A DNA stretch of 64,000 bases from contig JAJOZX010001868.1 of NCBI GenBank assembly GCA_023014485.1, positions 440,001 through 504,000 on the forward strand, given 5' to 3'. This stretch comes from Bathynomus jamesi (taxonomy: Eukaryota > Arthropoda > Malacostraca > Isopoda > Cirolanidae). Both the position numbers and the translations under genes were made by a program. Shown here piece after piece: positions 9,801 through 20,876 of the stretch (within the stretch, counting starts at the first letter, position 1; every line of letters starts with the position of its first letter). The notes beneath the pieces were generated by a model. That model was not told where the DNA came from and did no database searches. It saw only the letters and a list, made by a program, of their open reading frames with translations.

Positions 9801-10332
9801 TTAATGATGCCCATGGCCTCCATGACCTCCGTGCCCATGTCCACCATGATGCCAGCCTCCGTGTCCTCCATGCCCGTGTCCTCCATGCCCATGTCCTCCA
9901 TGACCATGTCCACCGTGTCCTCCATGACCATGTCCACCGTGTCCATGGCCTCCGTGACCGTGCCCTCCATGACCACCATGATGCCAGCCTCCGTGTCCAC
10001 CATGGCCGTGGCCTCCGTGACCATGCCCTCCATGATGCCAGCCGCCGTGTCCACCGTGACCGTGGCCTCCGTGACCGTGGCCTCCGTGTCCACCATGACC
10101 ATGGCCTCCGTGACCATGCCCATGACCTCCGGGCATTGGATCAGCAGAAGACATGTTCACAATGAAGGAGAGAACGATGCCAATAAGGCAAATGGACGTC
10201 TGACATGACAGAGAGAGATTCTTAATTTACTGTTATCAAATGAATGACTCACCATTAGAATCTATTTCATCCTTTAAATTCATTCCAATGTAAACTTCAA
10301 ATTACACTTACCAATTTCATTAACAATTTCAT
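9801..10332 (-). CDS. secreted Gly/His-rich repeat peptide, gene 1
   Basis: Two exons: 10,312-10,332 (ATG plus six codons, MKLLMKL) and 9801-10,199, with intron 10,200-10,311 (GTAAGT...CAG) falling inside the signal peptide. The precursor is about 139 residues: a hydrophobic core (CLIGIVLSFIV), a likely signal-peptidase site after NMSSA, then DPMPGG and roughly 110 residues built of GHGG and GHG units with GGWHHGGHG spacers, ending HGHH. About one third of the mature chain is His. I do not recognise a named family. Metal binding or antimicrobial/hemocyte roles are inferences from composition alone. An AATAAA signal follows the stop. Confidence 0.8.
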
Positions 10333-10379
10333 TCTGTCTCGCACCTCTCCAACGAATGAGATATTCATATTCCGACAAC

Positions 10380-10400
10380 GGCCCTTTATATATACACGCA
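10380..10400 (-). promoter_or_regulatory. TATA promoter of gene 1
   Basis: On the minus strand TGTATATATAAAGGGCC lies about 55 bp before the ATG and is conserved in genes 2 and 3. Farther out, GAGAAAGA...TAGTTCTCGATATATAATTATTTC is also conserved among the three. Confidence 0.75.
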
Positions 10401-10584
10401 CACTCTCACACAAACACAATCCGTCACGCTATCTTCTTGAGAAATAATGAAATGAAATAATTATATATCGAGAACTATTTTTTTCTCTCTCAAAGAGAAA
10501 GACAAACTATATAGGTTTATTTTTAAAATACATAAAAATAAAACATTTAATTTTTTCGTTATGTAAAATCTGTTTTGAAACTGA

Positions 10585-11995
10585 TTAAGAATTTTTTATT
10601 GTTTTTTTACAAAAATGTAACTGAAAATCATGTAAAATTTTTAAATTAACCTTCACAATTTTTCTCGATTGGTGACAGAGAAGACGGAGTGCTTGAACTT
10701 CCGTTTCTTCAGTCACTGTCCTCTTTAGAGTTCTCCCTCTATTCTTTACTACACACGCATGCATTTTACACACTACACAATCTTTTCAAAATTTATAAAG
10801 AAAATAAATAAAACGGCATCATAAATGAAAAAAATGGGCAACACTGACTTTTATTTTGGCTTTCTCCTCCTTATATAGAAGGGGGCGTTTTTCCTGGCAC
10901 TCGCCGTTGTCCCCTCCCTCCTGCACAAAAATAAAAAATACATGAACACGAACTTAGGCCAATTTTCTAAAGTGTAAATTGAGTGACTTCATTCTCTCCC
11001 AGATTTGTATCACAATAATTTCAGTGGTTATCCTTTCAATCAATGCAGCAACCACGTTGCTACAGAACTGCAGAGACCTACATACGGAAATCAAAGTTGA
11101 CTTGTATTCAGTCAAAATTGAATTGCATTAGGAGGTGATAAGTGTGTTTGGTGCAGTGGATTTTAACAAATATTAATATATTCGGTTCGAGTCAGTTGGA
11201 ATAAATTAATTTTCTTTTTAACATGCAACGCAACATCCTTGCCCTTCCTGACCTGAATTCCGTGTAGCTGTGGATGAATCAATTTTAACACCGACAGTTT
11301 CCTGAATTTCCGTAGTAAAATAGCTACTGTATTTCGTTCTGTGAATTAGTGGCCTTATTCTCAAAATGTTTAATATCAGCTTCTGCTAACTTTGATGGTC
11401 TTTGAGGTCTGTTGCTACAATCAGTCGTCCCAATTCCATTGTATTTCTTGATCGTGTTTTGAGCGCTTGTATTACAAACCTTCGTTTCCACACTGATTTT
11501 CCACTAACTATAGATTTCTTTGCATCACGATATTCAGAGATGGGCCCGTTACTTAAAGTATTTTGCATTTTTCATTCGCAATACTCTAGTATTTTCTATG
11601 CAAGATACATTTTTTTAATGTATTTCGTCCATCTCTGACGATAGTATAGTGTGTATTTATTGTGATATACCTTTACTGAAGCGATTGTTGATTAATTTGT
11701 GTATAAAACGCCTGGCTATGACCTTCATTGTGCATTCAAAGACTGTAAAACTATATAAAAAGTTTAAATACATTTTCCACAAAACTTCACTAAGAGTTTA
11801 GAAAGTATAATTTATGCAATTAATAGAACTGTTCTTTCAGTGTTAAGATATTTTATGAGGGTTTGAATGAAGGTTCAGGATCGACCTGCGGTCGACCCCT
11901 CCCTAATTTTAATCCAGTTTTTTAACAAACTATTTTTTATTTGAAAATATTGCTTTACTGAATCTGCACCGTTACCTTTATGAAGAAATATTTGG
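10585..11995. other. upstream flank of gene 1, no gene seen
   Basis: Duplicated flank. 10,670-10,790 matches 53,950-54,140. 10,860-10,940 resembles the LINE tail sequence upstream of genes 2-4. 10,980-11,640 is the module found at 23,440-24,040 and 28,440-28,790 in reverse. Short open frames here are not conserved. Confidence 0.6.
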
Positions 11996-12009
11996 TGGCG
12001 TAAATTTGT

Positions 12010-12014
12010 TTGTT

Positions 12015-12060
<46 letters not shown>
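12010..12060. repeat. (TTTG)n/(TG)n microsatellite
   Basis: GTTTGTTTGTTTG running into more than 20 TG units, at the 5' boundary of the LINE copy. Confidence 0.95.
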
Positions 12061-12063
<3 letters not shown>

Positions 12064-12142
12064 ACGAGTAGAAGCAGAGGACACTATGAAGCAGCTATAA
12101 GACGATGTAAACAGGAACAAGACTCCATTCGAGCCTCTAAAG

Positions 12143-12996
12143 CAGGGGTGGGGAAACTTTTCAGTACCAAGGGCGAAAATCGATAACATAAACACCTCCG
12201 CGGGCGTCTGGCAAATTTTAAGCTTATATACAGCGTGTCCCAAAGGAATGTATACCCACTTTGTTCGATAATACCAGCTATGAGGATAATAAATATATTA
12301 CTTTTTATGTTTTTTAATAAAGAATTTTCTCCTGAATCTAAATATGTAATTATTTTTATTAAAAATTGAAGAACAAAAACGTTACAGATGTTTAAATTAT
12401 AATTATTATTTTCGAGACTTCATGTGCGATATTTTCTAATATTTTAACCGACTGTTTTGAGATACTTATGTTTAGTGTTGATATTGAAGCATAAATGTTG
12501 TAATTATTAGTTAATTCAAAAAATTTACAAATTCCATAATTAAATGACACTTTATCTAAGATGTTCGACGTCTTCCAGAACGTTGTTTTTGTAAGTTTTG
12601 CACAGTGCCGTCGGTTTCAAACTTATCTCGTATACGTGCAAAAATATTAGAAAATATCGCACATGAAGTCTCGAAAATAATAATTATAATTTAAACATCT
12701 GTAACTTTTTTGTTTTTCAATTTTTAATAAAAATAATTACATATTTAGATTCAGGAGAAAATTCTTTATTAAAAAACATATAAAAAGTAATATATTTATT
12801 ATCCTCATAGCTGGTATTATCGAACAAAGTGGGTATACATTTCTTTGGGACACGCTGTATATAAGATGTATTTTAAAAAGCTATTTGCTGGGCTGTAAAT
12901 AAATAATTTTTAGTAAATAATAAATACCTAAGCGGGCGAATTGAAATTAGCTCGTGGGCGAAATTTCGCCCGCGGGCGAGGGTTTCCCCACCCCTG
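12143..12996. mobile_element. hAT-type MITE, split by another MITE
   Basis: Ends CAGGGGTGGGGAAAC and GTTTCCCCACCCCTG are perfect inverted repeats, flanked by the 8-bp duplication CTCTAAAG (12,135-12,142 and 12,997-13,004). The LINE paralog near 2075 (GAGCTTCAAAATCCTG) shows the site without the insert. Excluding the inner MITE its own length is about 225 bp, with no coding capacity. Confidence 0.92.
12231..12857. mobile_element. mariner-type palindromic MITE
   Basis: A 627-bp near-palindrome. Arms of about 215 bp start with CAGCGTGTCCCAAA and are joined by a unique centre at about 12,450-12,640. TA flanks both ends. It inserted into the hAT MITE, so it is the younger of the two. Confidence 0.9.
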
Positions 12997-13570
12997 CTCT
13001 AAAGCCTGTCAGGCTAATTTAAATAACATTCTGCAAATTTGTCAAGAAAGAAGAGTGCTAAGAATGTCATCCCATCAACAATTGATGAAGTGTCTTGGGA
13101 GGTAGGAATAGCTAGGTTATGGAGAATGAAGTACTCAAACAGCCTTAACAGCGTGGGAAGAGTTAATCTTAAGTCAGGCTGCAATGGAACGACATTAGGT
13201 GGCCAGTGAAACTGCGGGGACTTCAGTGCCTGAAATTAAAAGTGTGATTAAAGATCTAAAGACAGGCGCCTCATCAGGGTTAGATGGTCTGTCAAATGAG
13301 CATTTAAAGTATTCAGGTTCCTAAATTTCTGCAGTAAAATAACTGCTGTATTTAGCTCGGTGAATTACTGGTCTTATCCTCAAATATTTAATATCAGCTT
13401 CTGGTAACTTTGATGGTCTTCATATCTCATTATTGTTCTCAGCCCTGCTTGCTCACGGCAGAGTTTGTTGGTGTATACCACACCCTTTGACAAAAATAAA
13501 TATGGAGACATTCTATCCACCGATAACTACAAGCCTAGTGCTGTTGCCTTCTGCTTGTTACACTGACTAA

Positions 13571-13783
13571 ATGATTTATGGACGTCTCCTTATAAGTTTT
13601 GTTTTTAAAAGTCTCATTCATCTGATCAGTTTATTTGTTTTGAAAGAGGTTGTATTTAGATACACTGTCAGTAATTCAACTATTTACAGCTGTTTTTTGG
13701 ATATAAGCAAAGCATATGATAAAGTGAATCACAATGTTCTATTTAAAAAATTACAAGTCAGGAATGTTCCACCATACTTTTAA
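13571..13783 (+). pseudogene. LINE reverse transcriptase fragment (motif A)
   Basis: Encodes the RT segment around SCFLDISKAYDKVNHNVLFK, with the motif A aspartates intact, followed by a stop. It matches 3040-3200, where the second Asp is lost. Upstream and downstream RT parts are frameshifted away. Confidence 0.8.
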
Positions 13784-14031
13784 TGTAAGATGGGGCACTG
13801 TATTGTCCGAATGTTTTCGTTCCTCATACGGAGTTAGACAAGGTTCCTTACTCTCTCCTCTGCTATTTAATACATATATTGATGGATCGATTGCTTCTTA
13901 ATAAGGCAAGAGTGGAATGTTGCATAGATGACAAGAATAAATAACGAAGATAAAACAATATTTGTCAGAGCGCAAAATAAGCACCAAAAATAGCGCATTT
14001 TAAAGTTATTTTTAGCAGGTTTATAAGAAGG

Positions 14032-14310
14032 ATGAGTAAAAGAATATCTGTCAGAATGCAAAATGAACACCCAAAATTCTCCTGTGGAGGAAGAAGGGAA
14101 GCGCACAGTCCGTCAGTAAAGAAGTTTGTCATCGGGAAAGGAGTGGAGAACAGGCCACTAGAGAGAGAGAGAGCTGTGACAGTTCGTCAATGCAAATGTG
14201 ATAGGCAATTAATCAAAGGAAGAAGAGTGGAGCGAATTAATCAAATGGTCGTGGGAGCTGCTTGGGAATTACCGAGAATGTTTAATAATAAAATTCACTT
14301 TCAATTCAGA
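14032..14310 (+). pseudogene. LINE 3' region shared with copy 1
   Basis: RISVRMQNEHPKFSCGG...QCKCDRQLIKGRRVERIN... is found again, with changes, at 3330-3595. I cannot assign a domain. The basic stretch suggests a terminal coding or untranslated part of this LINE family. Confidence 0.5.
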
Positions 14311-14328
14311 TACTATATATATATATAT

Positions 14329-15011
14329 GGGAATGAACTCAGAATGGTCCCCTGAGTTTTTTATGATACACACAGACAGTGCATGGAACAAGGAACTCTT
14401 CGGGGATAATTAAATCCACTATAGTCCGAATAAGTAATGGTAAATGACAAATACCATAGTTTTTCTTTTTCATGATGCTAGCCCGACCATTACTTATTCG
14501 GACTATAGTGGATTTAATTATCCCAGAAGAGTTCCTTGTTCCATGCACTGTCTGTTTGTATCACAAAAAACTCAGGGGACCATTCTGAGTTCATTCCCAT
14601 CTTGAAACGGACATGTTATGTGCCTTGAAAAGTGGACGCTCAATTCTACCAGTTGAGGTTTAAGTTTCGGTTTTTGGCTAAAAATATAATAGTTACCCCT
14701 TTTTCTTTTATGTATTCAATCTGACGTGAAGGCAGAGAGTCTTTTGCTTATATTGAGGTCCTAAATGTAGCAGGGCTAGGCTGCTTTAAACCCTAGGTCC
14801 ATGTCCCAAAGCTGGATCCTGTCTGCTTTGCAGATAGCTGGTGAGGGAAGCTATATTTATGGGACCTCTTTGCGAGTGACTCGTTGCCCGCGTCGGGCTA
14901 GCATCATGAAAAAGAAAAACTATGGTATTTGTCATTTACCATTACTTATTCGGACTATAGTGGATTTAATTATCCCGGAAGAGTTCCTTGTTCCATGCAC
15001 TGTCTGTGTGT

Positions 15012-15017
<6 letters not shown>
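14329..15017. repeat. three-arm fold-back repeat
   Basis: Arm 1 (14,329-14,440) is the reverse complement of arm 2 (14,486-14,600). The 45-bp spacer between them plus arm 2 sequence recurs at about 14,896-15,017, where the spacer is inverted. It is bounded by (TA)n at 14,311-14,326 and 15,016-15,049. No coding capacity is seen; 14,600-14,895 is unique. It could be a pseudo-LTR remnant or fold-back element. Confidence 0.7.
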
Positions 15018-15052
<35 letters not shown>

Positions 15053-17935
15053 CGCCGGGTCGAAATTTTATATTGAAAAGGTACATATTGTGAGGGGTTT
15101 GAATGGAACACAGGAACCCCCTCATAATTTATTTTCGCTGTTTAAAGCCTTCTACCCCTGGCACAATTTTTCACTTTTTGATCTATTATATATTGAAGAA
15201 TATTCCATTTATACGAGACTTACTCTACATTCAGGTTTTTTTTATGACATAAATCTTTATTAACGTATATTTTATTTAATAATGTACAGTATTAGGAAAA
15301 TTAATTAAGTACAACAATATATTCAGAAGAAAAAATTAGAGGCATAATAAATGTGCTAAAATTCAGTTAACTTTTTCATTGTTCCTTATCACATCAAAAG
15401 GGAAGAAATTTTCAATATCATTAGGAAAGTTTATTTTATGTTTCTTACTCATTCCATTGGGCCTTCCATTCAAACTTGGGCAGTTTTCGCCTTGATTCTA
15501 ATGAGTTTAAGATAAACTTTTGACGGTTGTCATATCCTATTCTTTCCTGACACGCCTTTCTTACTAGGTTCACTGCCCTTTCCACACTTTGACTGTAGCA
15601 TGGAAAAGAAGCTATCTCCAGTGGCTTACATCGAGCCTGTAGTAGCTCATCGTCGCTAAAATTGTTTAGCAGCCGTGGAGGAGTAATGATCTCTTTTTGC
15701 CAATCGATCATCTCGGTGTAGTCAGTAGATTGGAAATTGAGGGTTCGAGGCAACTCAAAGTTTCTGGTACCTGGAAATTCTGTTCTTGAAAGGATGATTT
15801 TCTGAATAGCTTGCTCCCTAATTTCTAGTCTCTTGTCAGTTACCATCGATATGAGTATATTTTCTGGGTGGACAAAGTAGGCGTTATTCTTTAATACTGG
15901 TTCTATGATTGATCTATGTTGTTCATCTAAATTTCGAAGCAAGCACTTTAAATGCCAAAAGTTATATACACCATCAGTTGCATTAGGATGAAATTTTGTC
16001 CAAAACCACCCTGCAGCATAGAACTGCACAATAATCTTGACTATATCTTGAAGATTTTTATCGGGATTTGGCGTTGAGATATATAATTGAAGGGCCCTGT
16101 TGGATAGAGTTAGCCAGCGAGCATGGGTGAAGGGTACCTGGGGATCGCGTGGACAGATCTTGAGAAATGTCTCCAGTTTGCACTGCCAGACACATATAGA
16201 GATATCTTTGATCACTGCTTAGCTCCTTCACAACATTTGCTGGAATTTCTTTAATGTTTCCCTTTACGCGAGAATATTTGACTACCTCCAATTTTGTTAA
16301 ATCTGTTTTCAGTTTATTCCCAATTGAACCCACAAAAGTATTTGGACCTGTTGTTTTACCATCAATGGTTTTGTAGACGTGCATAAAAGGCAGCTCATTT
16401 AAATGCAAGAGGCACACCAACCACTGCACTGGTCTGTTAAGACGAATTTCAACACGTTTTATGGCTCTACCAATTTTTCCTGTATTTACAGGAGTACCAT
16501 CAGACAGTAAAGCTTTGATAGTATCTGTGCTGTTCGAGTCTGTAATAATAGTTATCAACTCTTCTGCTATGCAGCGAGCAGTTCCATTATCTGGTGTGAC
16601 ATGGTCTACATAGATGCTTCCAGGTTCTTTCACAATAACATAGTGTTCTTCTTTTATCTTTCCACTTTTAGTTAATGTGTTATCTTTCCTTCCATCAAAT
16701 CCAAGGCACTCCATCTTCAGATTTTCAGATTTGACCTAAAAGTATTTGTTTCACCCATGCGATTTCTCTTTCTAATTTCTATCTGTCAAACATGTTGGTG
16801 TGGTTAAGGATCCCCATATCTTTTAAAGCTGCATTGACTATTGCAGCTGCAGCTCTACAACTTACACGATAACGATCTGCTGTTAATGCTAGGTTTTTAT
16901 AGGAGTGCCTCTTCTGAATATTCTCAGTCAATTCTAAATCGGCCTCATAATCTACATCCTAACTCTCCGAATTTACATCCATGTCTTCTTCGGTATTTTC
17001 TATAAATTTCGATGGTAAAACATTGGTGGCTTCAGTCATTTCTTCTTGTGCTTTTAGTCGACGGTTTTGTGCTTCTTGGGCTCTTGCTAAAGATCTCTTC
17101 TTTGTTGAACTAGCTATGCGATCAATTGGTCCTAACTGATTTTTTTTTGTTTTTGACCTACAAAAGACTCCCATTCTGCCATTGGTATTTTATCCTTACA
17201 CTTGCAAGATTTCTTTACAATTCCCTTATCATAGCAATCACAAGAAGATATATCAAACATTTCATCATACTGAGCTACTTTTAAGGCCAAACTTTCATTT
17301 TTTCGATGTAACGGCACTTTGTTCAATTTTGAGGCTTCTTCTATTAGTCGACTGACTGATATATATACCTTTGGTGTTAATCGTAGGAAAAGAAAATTTC
17401 ATCCAAATGTCTTCAATATCTTTTACAACAACCCTGTAACAATCATTAGCAGTTGCTGATCCTTCTGATTTAGCTTCTTCACGACGGCGCATAAAAAGGT
17501 AGTCTCTCGCAACATCTGCTTTTGAAGGAGTCATGGCTGCTGAGAATTCCGTAGGATATCCAAAGGCTGCATTTGAGAACTTGCTTCTAATAATCATAGT
17601 TTATACTCAGAAGTAAAATCAAATTATACGTAATTTATTATTTATGATAATTCAAATTATAATTAAAGCAAATGCAAATTATTTCTATTTATCTGAAAAA
17701 TTATTTCTGTTTATCTGAAACATAAAAATATCAAGAATTAAACAAACAACTTATCATGTAACATATAACAACATTAAACATATGCAAATATGAAGGTAAA
17801 AAAGGGAGGAGGGGCATGTGATAGGGGTAGTAGGGTAGAACATGCTTGATTTTTTAATATTTTGTTAAGATAAAATGAAACTTCTCATATAGTGTACTTT
17901 AAGAAATTTAAAAATTTCCCATTTTCGACCCGGCC
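15053..17935 (-). mobile_element. DNA transposon of unnamed family, decayed
   Basis: Ends CGCCGGGTCGAAA (left) and TTTTCGACCCGGCC (right) are inverted repeats with TA immediately outside both, in (TA)n surroundings. The interior encodes one broken minus-strand protein. TA flanks suggest, but do not prove, the Tc1/mariner type of target. Confidence 0.75.
15445..17597 (-). pseudogene. transposon-encoded protein of unknown family (broken)
   Basis: Minus-strand segments line up in order: 17,597-17,295 (start MIIRSKFSNAAFGYPTEF), 17,326-17,132 (Cys-rich CDCYDKGIVKKSCKC), 17,174-16,959, an HTH-like stretch near 16,900 (LALTADRYRVSCRAAAAIV), 16,714-16,058 (CLGFDGRKDN, ALLSDGTPVNTG, WLVCLLHLNELPFMHV) and 16,215-15,445 (ARWLTLSNR, AYFVHPENILISM, FPCYSQSVERAVNLV). 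These motifs recur in many uncharacterised animal proteins, which I believe are transposon-derived, but I cannot name the superfamily or place catalytic residues. At least three frameshifts and several stops show it is inactive. Confidence 0.65.
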
Positions 17936-18540
17936 TAATATATATATATATATATTATATTATATATATATATATATAAACTGGCCTCATTATTATTTCC
18001 CAGATATAAGGGTGTAACAAGAAGTAATTGGTGAACAACCCTTTAAGAAACAGGCATTGTTGAAATTAACACTTAACAGTTTCATATTTCTTCAATGCAT
18101 ACTGATAAAAACAACATTAAACCCACTGTTATAATAATATTATTTCAAAATTTAAGAATGTAAGTGACTGAAGTATGTTTAAATGAATAGTTTAAGTTTA
18201 TTTGTTGAAATGATTAGGCTGGATACGATGTTTATTCCGAAATATCAAGTAATCAACCTTATTTCTTTTGTAATGAGGTTATGGGTTTGGTATGGTTTGT
18301 GATAACCTTGTGGTGTAGAATAAATCGGAAGTGTAATATTGTTCCTCTTATTATATAATTTATAATAATTTTTATCTTTATTATATTTTAAATTAAATGA
18401 TATTTTCATATTATTCTTTGGAAAGAAAAAGCGTTGAGGTTATTGATGCACTTGGTGTTGGCGGTGCAGAGAAATACGTTTTAATATTTATACACTTGAC
18501 TTTTAAAGTGATCCCATTAATTCTAAAATCGGAACTATTC
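17936..18540. other. no gene seen; start of duplicate B
   Basis: (TA)n at 17,938-17,977, then AT-rich DNA. 18,380-18,540 matches both flanks of the Polinton (52,083-52,230 reverse complement, and 32,100-32,135) and represents its unoccupied target site near 18,513. Confidence 0.65.
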
Positions 18541-18779
18541 TCCATACAAGAGGAAGAAACAAGTTGTTAACCCTTTCCGAGGCCACGCGTGAGACGGGTA
18601 TTTCCACCATTTTCAACTAAATATTTTTGTGTCCAAGAGAAACACTCCCTACCTGAGACTGTTCCCGCCATATCATGAAGCCATAGGTTTAATAGTTTTC
18701 TATGATGAGAAAAAATATTTTTAACTGATCACGTGAAAAAAAAAATTCCATAAAGACCTACAGTAAGGTACTCGTCACA

Positions 18780-19500
18780 ATCTTCCACACTACTATCCTC
18801 TTATCTTCAACAACACGCGACTCAATCCTTTCTCTTCTCTTAACATTCTTGGTGTTTCCTTTTCTCGTGATTTTTCTTGGAAAAATCACACATCTTCACT
18901 TTCCGAAACACCTTCCGAGAGGTTTGGTGTACTGTGCCGGCTCAGCAGTTTCTTCACCCCAACTCAGTTGCTGTCTCTATTTAGGGGTCTTGTCTGTCCC
19001 TGTATGAAGTACGCTTCTCATTCATAGGCTTGAGCCATTCATAGGGTGGCTCAACCAACACAGCTCCATTTGACGGGGTGGAATCAAAGACTTTTAGTCT
19101 CATTAATTCCCCGCTACCAACTGACTGTCTTCAGTCCGCGTCCCTTCGCCGCAATGTTGCCTCTCTTTCTTTACTATCGCTATTATAACGGAAATTGCTC
19201 TTCTGAACACTAACTTCATGCCTCCTCCTCTAAGTAGAGCATGCAGTACCAGACTTTCGGCATGTTCTCGTCCCTTTTTCCTCCAGCCCTCTAACGCAAG
19301 GGTTAATCGGTATTCTCAATATTTCATCCACTCAACCGATCAACTCTGGAACAACCTTCCTCAATCAATCTTTCCCCCTGCCCATGACCTCCAATCTTTC
19401 AAATGCAGTGTTCAGCCATCTCGAAAAATTTGGACCTTTATTTCAACGCTCTTCACCACCACCTCTCGGGAGGAGAGAGGGATATTATTATTATTTTTTT
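18780..19500 (+). pseudogene. LINE C-terminal fragment, family 2, copy 1
   Basis: Remnants of the RT thumb and C-terminus: NILGVSFSRDFSWKNH, TPTQLLSLFRGL, then in a later frame 19,218-19,511 with CSTRLSACSRPFFLQPSNA and RYSQYFIHSTDQLWNNLPQ. Several shifts. The same fragment lies upstream of genes 3 and 4 at the same relative place, so it was carried along in the duplications rather than inserted three times. Confidence 0.75.
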
Positions 19501-20278
19501 TTTTTTTTTAAGGACATTCACCGTTGGCCCCCCCTTTTCTGCATAAAAAAATATGTAAACATTTCTTCAAACCAATCAAATGTAAATTTTACCCCCGTCT
19601 TGTTTGCAGTCGGAAATAGTCTTGTCTTCCAGTGAAAATCTTCATTGCACATTCCACTGAAATAAGTTTAACCATGTGTGGCACGATTTATTTAGGAAAT
19701 AGGTGAAAAGATATACTATCATGGGTCTATATGAACCTGCTGGGCGGGAAGAACTAAAATCTTTTCCTTCCGAAGGAGTACACTATCAACATGGTACATC
19801 TATGTGCGATGAGTCTTTGACCCGCTTGTCAAAGGTCTGATAATCTGCATAAACAAAAGGATTAAAAAAGAAACCCTTTTGTTTCCGGAAAATTAATAAA
19901 ACTTTTTTACTAAGCCTTTGATGTCAACGGAACTTCACTAATTTCGTTCTGGCTAATGCCATATGATTCTACTCGGTCTCAGGAAAGCCCCATAGGTGAT
20001 TAAAGTGTTAATCTATCACATTTAACTAGTGACAAATCGTGACTCTTAATATCTAATTTTTACATAATTTGTAGTCACATTTCGTAGAAAAAAAATTCTT
20101 AATCCGTTGCAAAACAGATTTTACATGAAAATAAAACATTTAATTTTTACGTTAATATATTCTATTAAAAATAAGCCTATATAGTTTAACTCTCTCTTTG
20201 AGAAAGAAAAATAGTTCTCGATATATAATTATTTCATTTCATTATTTCTCAATAAGATAGTGTGACGGATTGTGTAGT

Positions 20279-20295
20279 GTATATATAAAGGGCCT
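20279..20295 (+). promoter_or_regulatory. TATA promoter of gene 2
   Basis: GTATATATAAAGGGCC about 55 bp before the ATG, identical in layout to genes 1 and 3. Upstream CTCTTTGAGAAAGAAAAATAG and TTCTCGATATATAATTATTTC are conserved. Confidence 0.75.
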
Positions 20296-20341
20296 TTGTC
20301 GGAATATGAATATCTCATTCGTTGGAGAGGTGCGAGACAGA

Positions 20342-20876
20342 ATGAAATTGTTAATGAAATTGGTAAGTGTAATTTGGAGTTTATATTGGAATGAATTTAA
20401 AGGATAAAATATATTCTAATGGTGAGTCATTCATCTGATAACATTAAATTAAGAGTTTCCTTCTATCATGTCAGACGTTCCTTTGCCTTTTTGGCATCGT
20501 TCTCTTCTCTACTGTGAACATGTCTTCTGCTGATCCAATGCCTGGAGGTCATGGGCATGGAGGCCACGGTCACGGAGGCCATGGTGGACACGGCGGCTGG
20601 CATCATGGTGGTCACGGAGGGCACGGTCACGGAGGCCATGGTGGACACGGAGGTTGGCATCATGGTGGTCACGGAGGCCACGGTCACGGAGGCCATGGTG
20701 GACACGGAGGCTGGCATCATGGTGGTCACGGTCATGGAGGCCATGGGGGACACGGCGGCTGGCATCATGGTGGTCATGGAGGGCACGGTCATGGAGGCCA
20801 TGGCCACGGTGGACACGGAGGCTGGCATCATGGTGGACATGGGCACGGAGGTCATGGAGGCCATGGGCATCATTAA
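20342..20876 (+). CDS. secreted Gly/His-rich repeat peptide, gene 2
   Basis: Exons 20,342-20,362 and 20,475-20,876 with a 112-bp GT-AG intron. The precursor is 140 residues. The signal peptide spans the intron (MKLLMKL joined to TFLCLFGIVLFSTVN), with probable cleavage after SSA and a mature start at DPMPGG. The mature chain alternates HGGHG units with six GGWHHGGHG spacers and ends HGHH. DNA repeats are near identical within the gene, which implies recent unequal exchange or conversion. The opposite strand is also open across exon 2 because the GGN-CAY codons read stop-free in reverse; that frame has no signal peptide or introns. An AATAAA follows at about 20,908. Confidence 0.85.

Larger units (their letters stand above)
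4960..11995. repeat. segmental duplicate A (carries gene 1)
   Basis: Apart from the hAT at 5214-7389 and the mariner at 7536-9334, this stretch aligns with 24,400-26,200, 28,800-30,800 and 54,700-55,900, and with 19,900-21,760 in inverse orientation. Landmarks are CTGATTCTGAAAAAT, GGTGCTGATGTAATTTTG, AAACAAATGTTTTATGTAAA, the CATCTATATGCGTGTA segment, CACCAGAAATATTAC and the gene. Upstream of the gene, 10,980-11,990 matches 23,440-24,040, 28,120-28,790, 22,060-22,210 and 53,640-54,140 in varying orientation. Confidence 0.85.
12061..14310 (+). mobile_element. non-LTR retrotransposon fragment, family 1, copy 2
   Basis: Aligns with 2000-3595 over its whole length, minus the Helitron there and plus the nested MITEs at 12,143-12,996. 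Coding remnants include STRGHYEAA-type linker residues, KDLKTGASSGLDGLSNEHLK near 13,240-13,310 and the RT motif A region at 13,571-13,783. It also carries a 105-bp foreign segment at 13,313-13,417 copied from the flank now seen at 11,300-11,402. Confidence 0.8.

Noticed and set aside
9804..10208. Long open frame antisense to gene 1 (also antisense to genes 2 and 3) rich in Met, Ser, Ala and Val
   Set aside because: The Gly/His codons read without stops in reverse; these frames have no signal peptide, splice sites or conserved start.
11875..12243. 122-codon minus-strand frame
   Set aside because: Runs through the (TG)n tract and across the LINE/MITE junctions; not conserved in the paralogous block.
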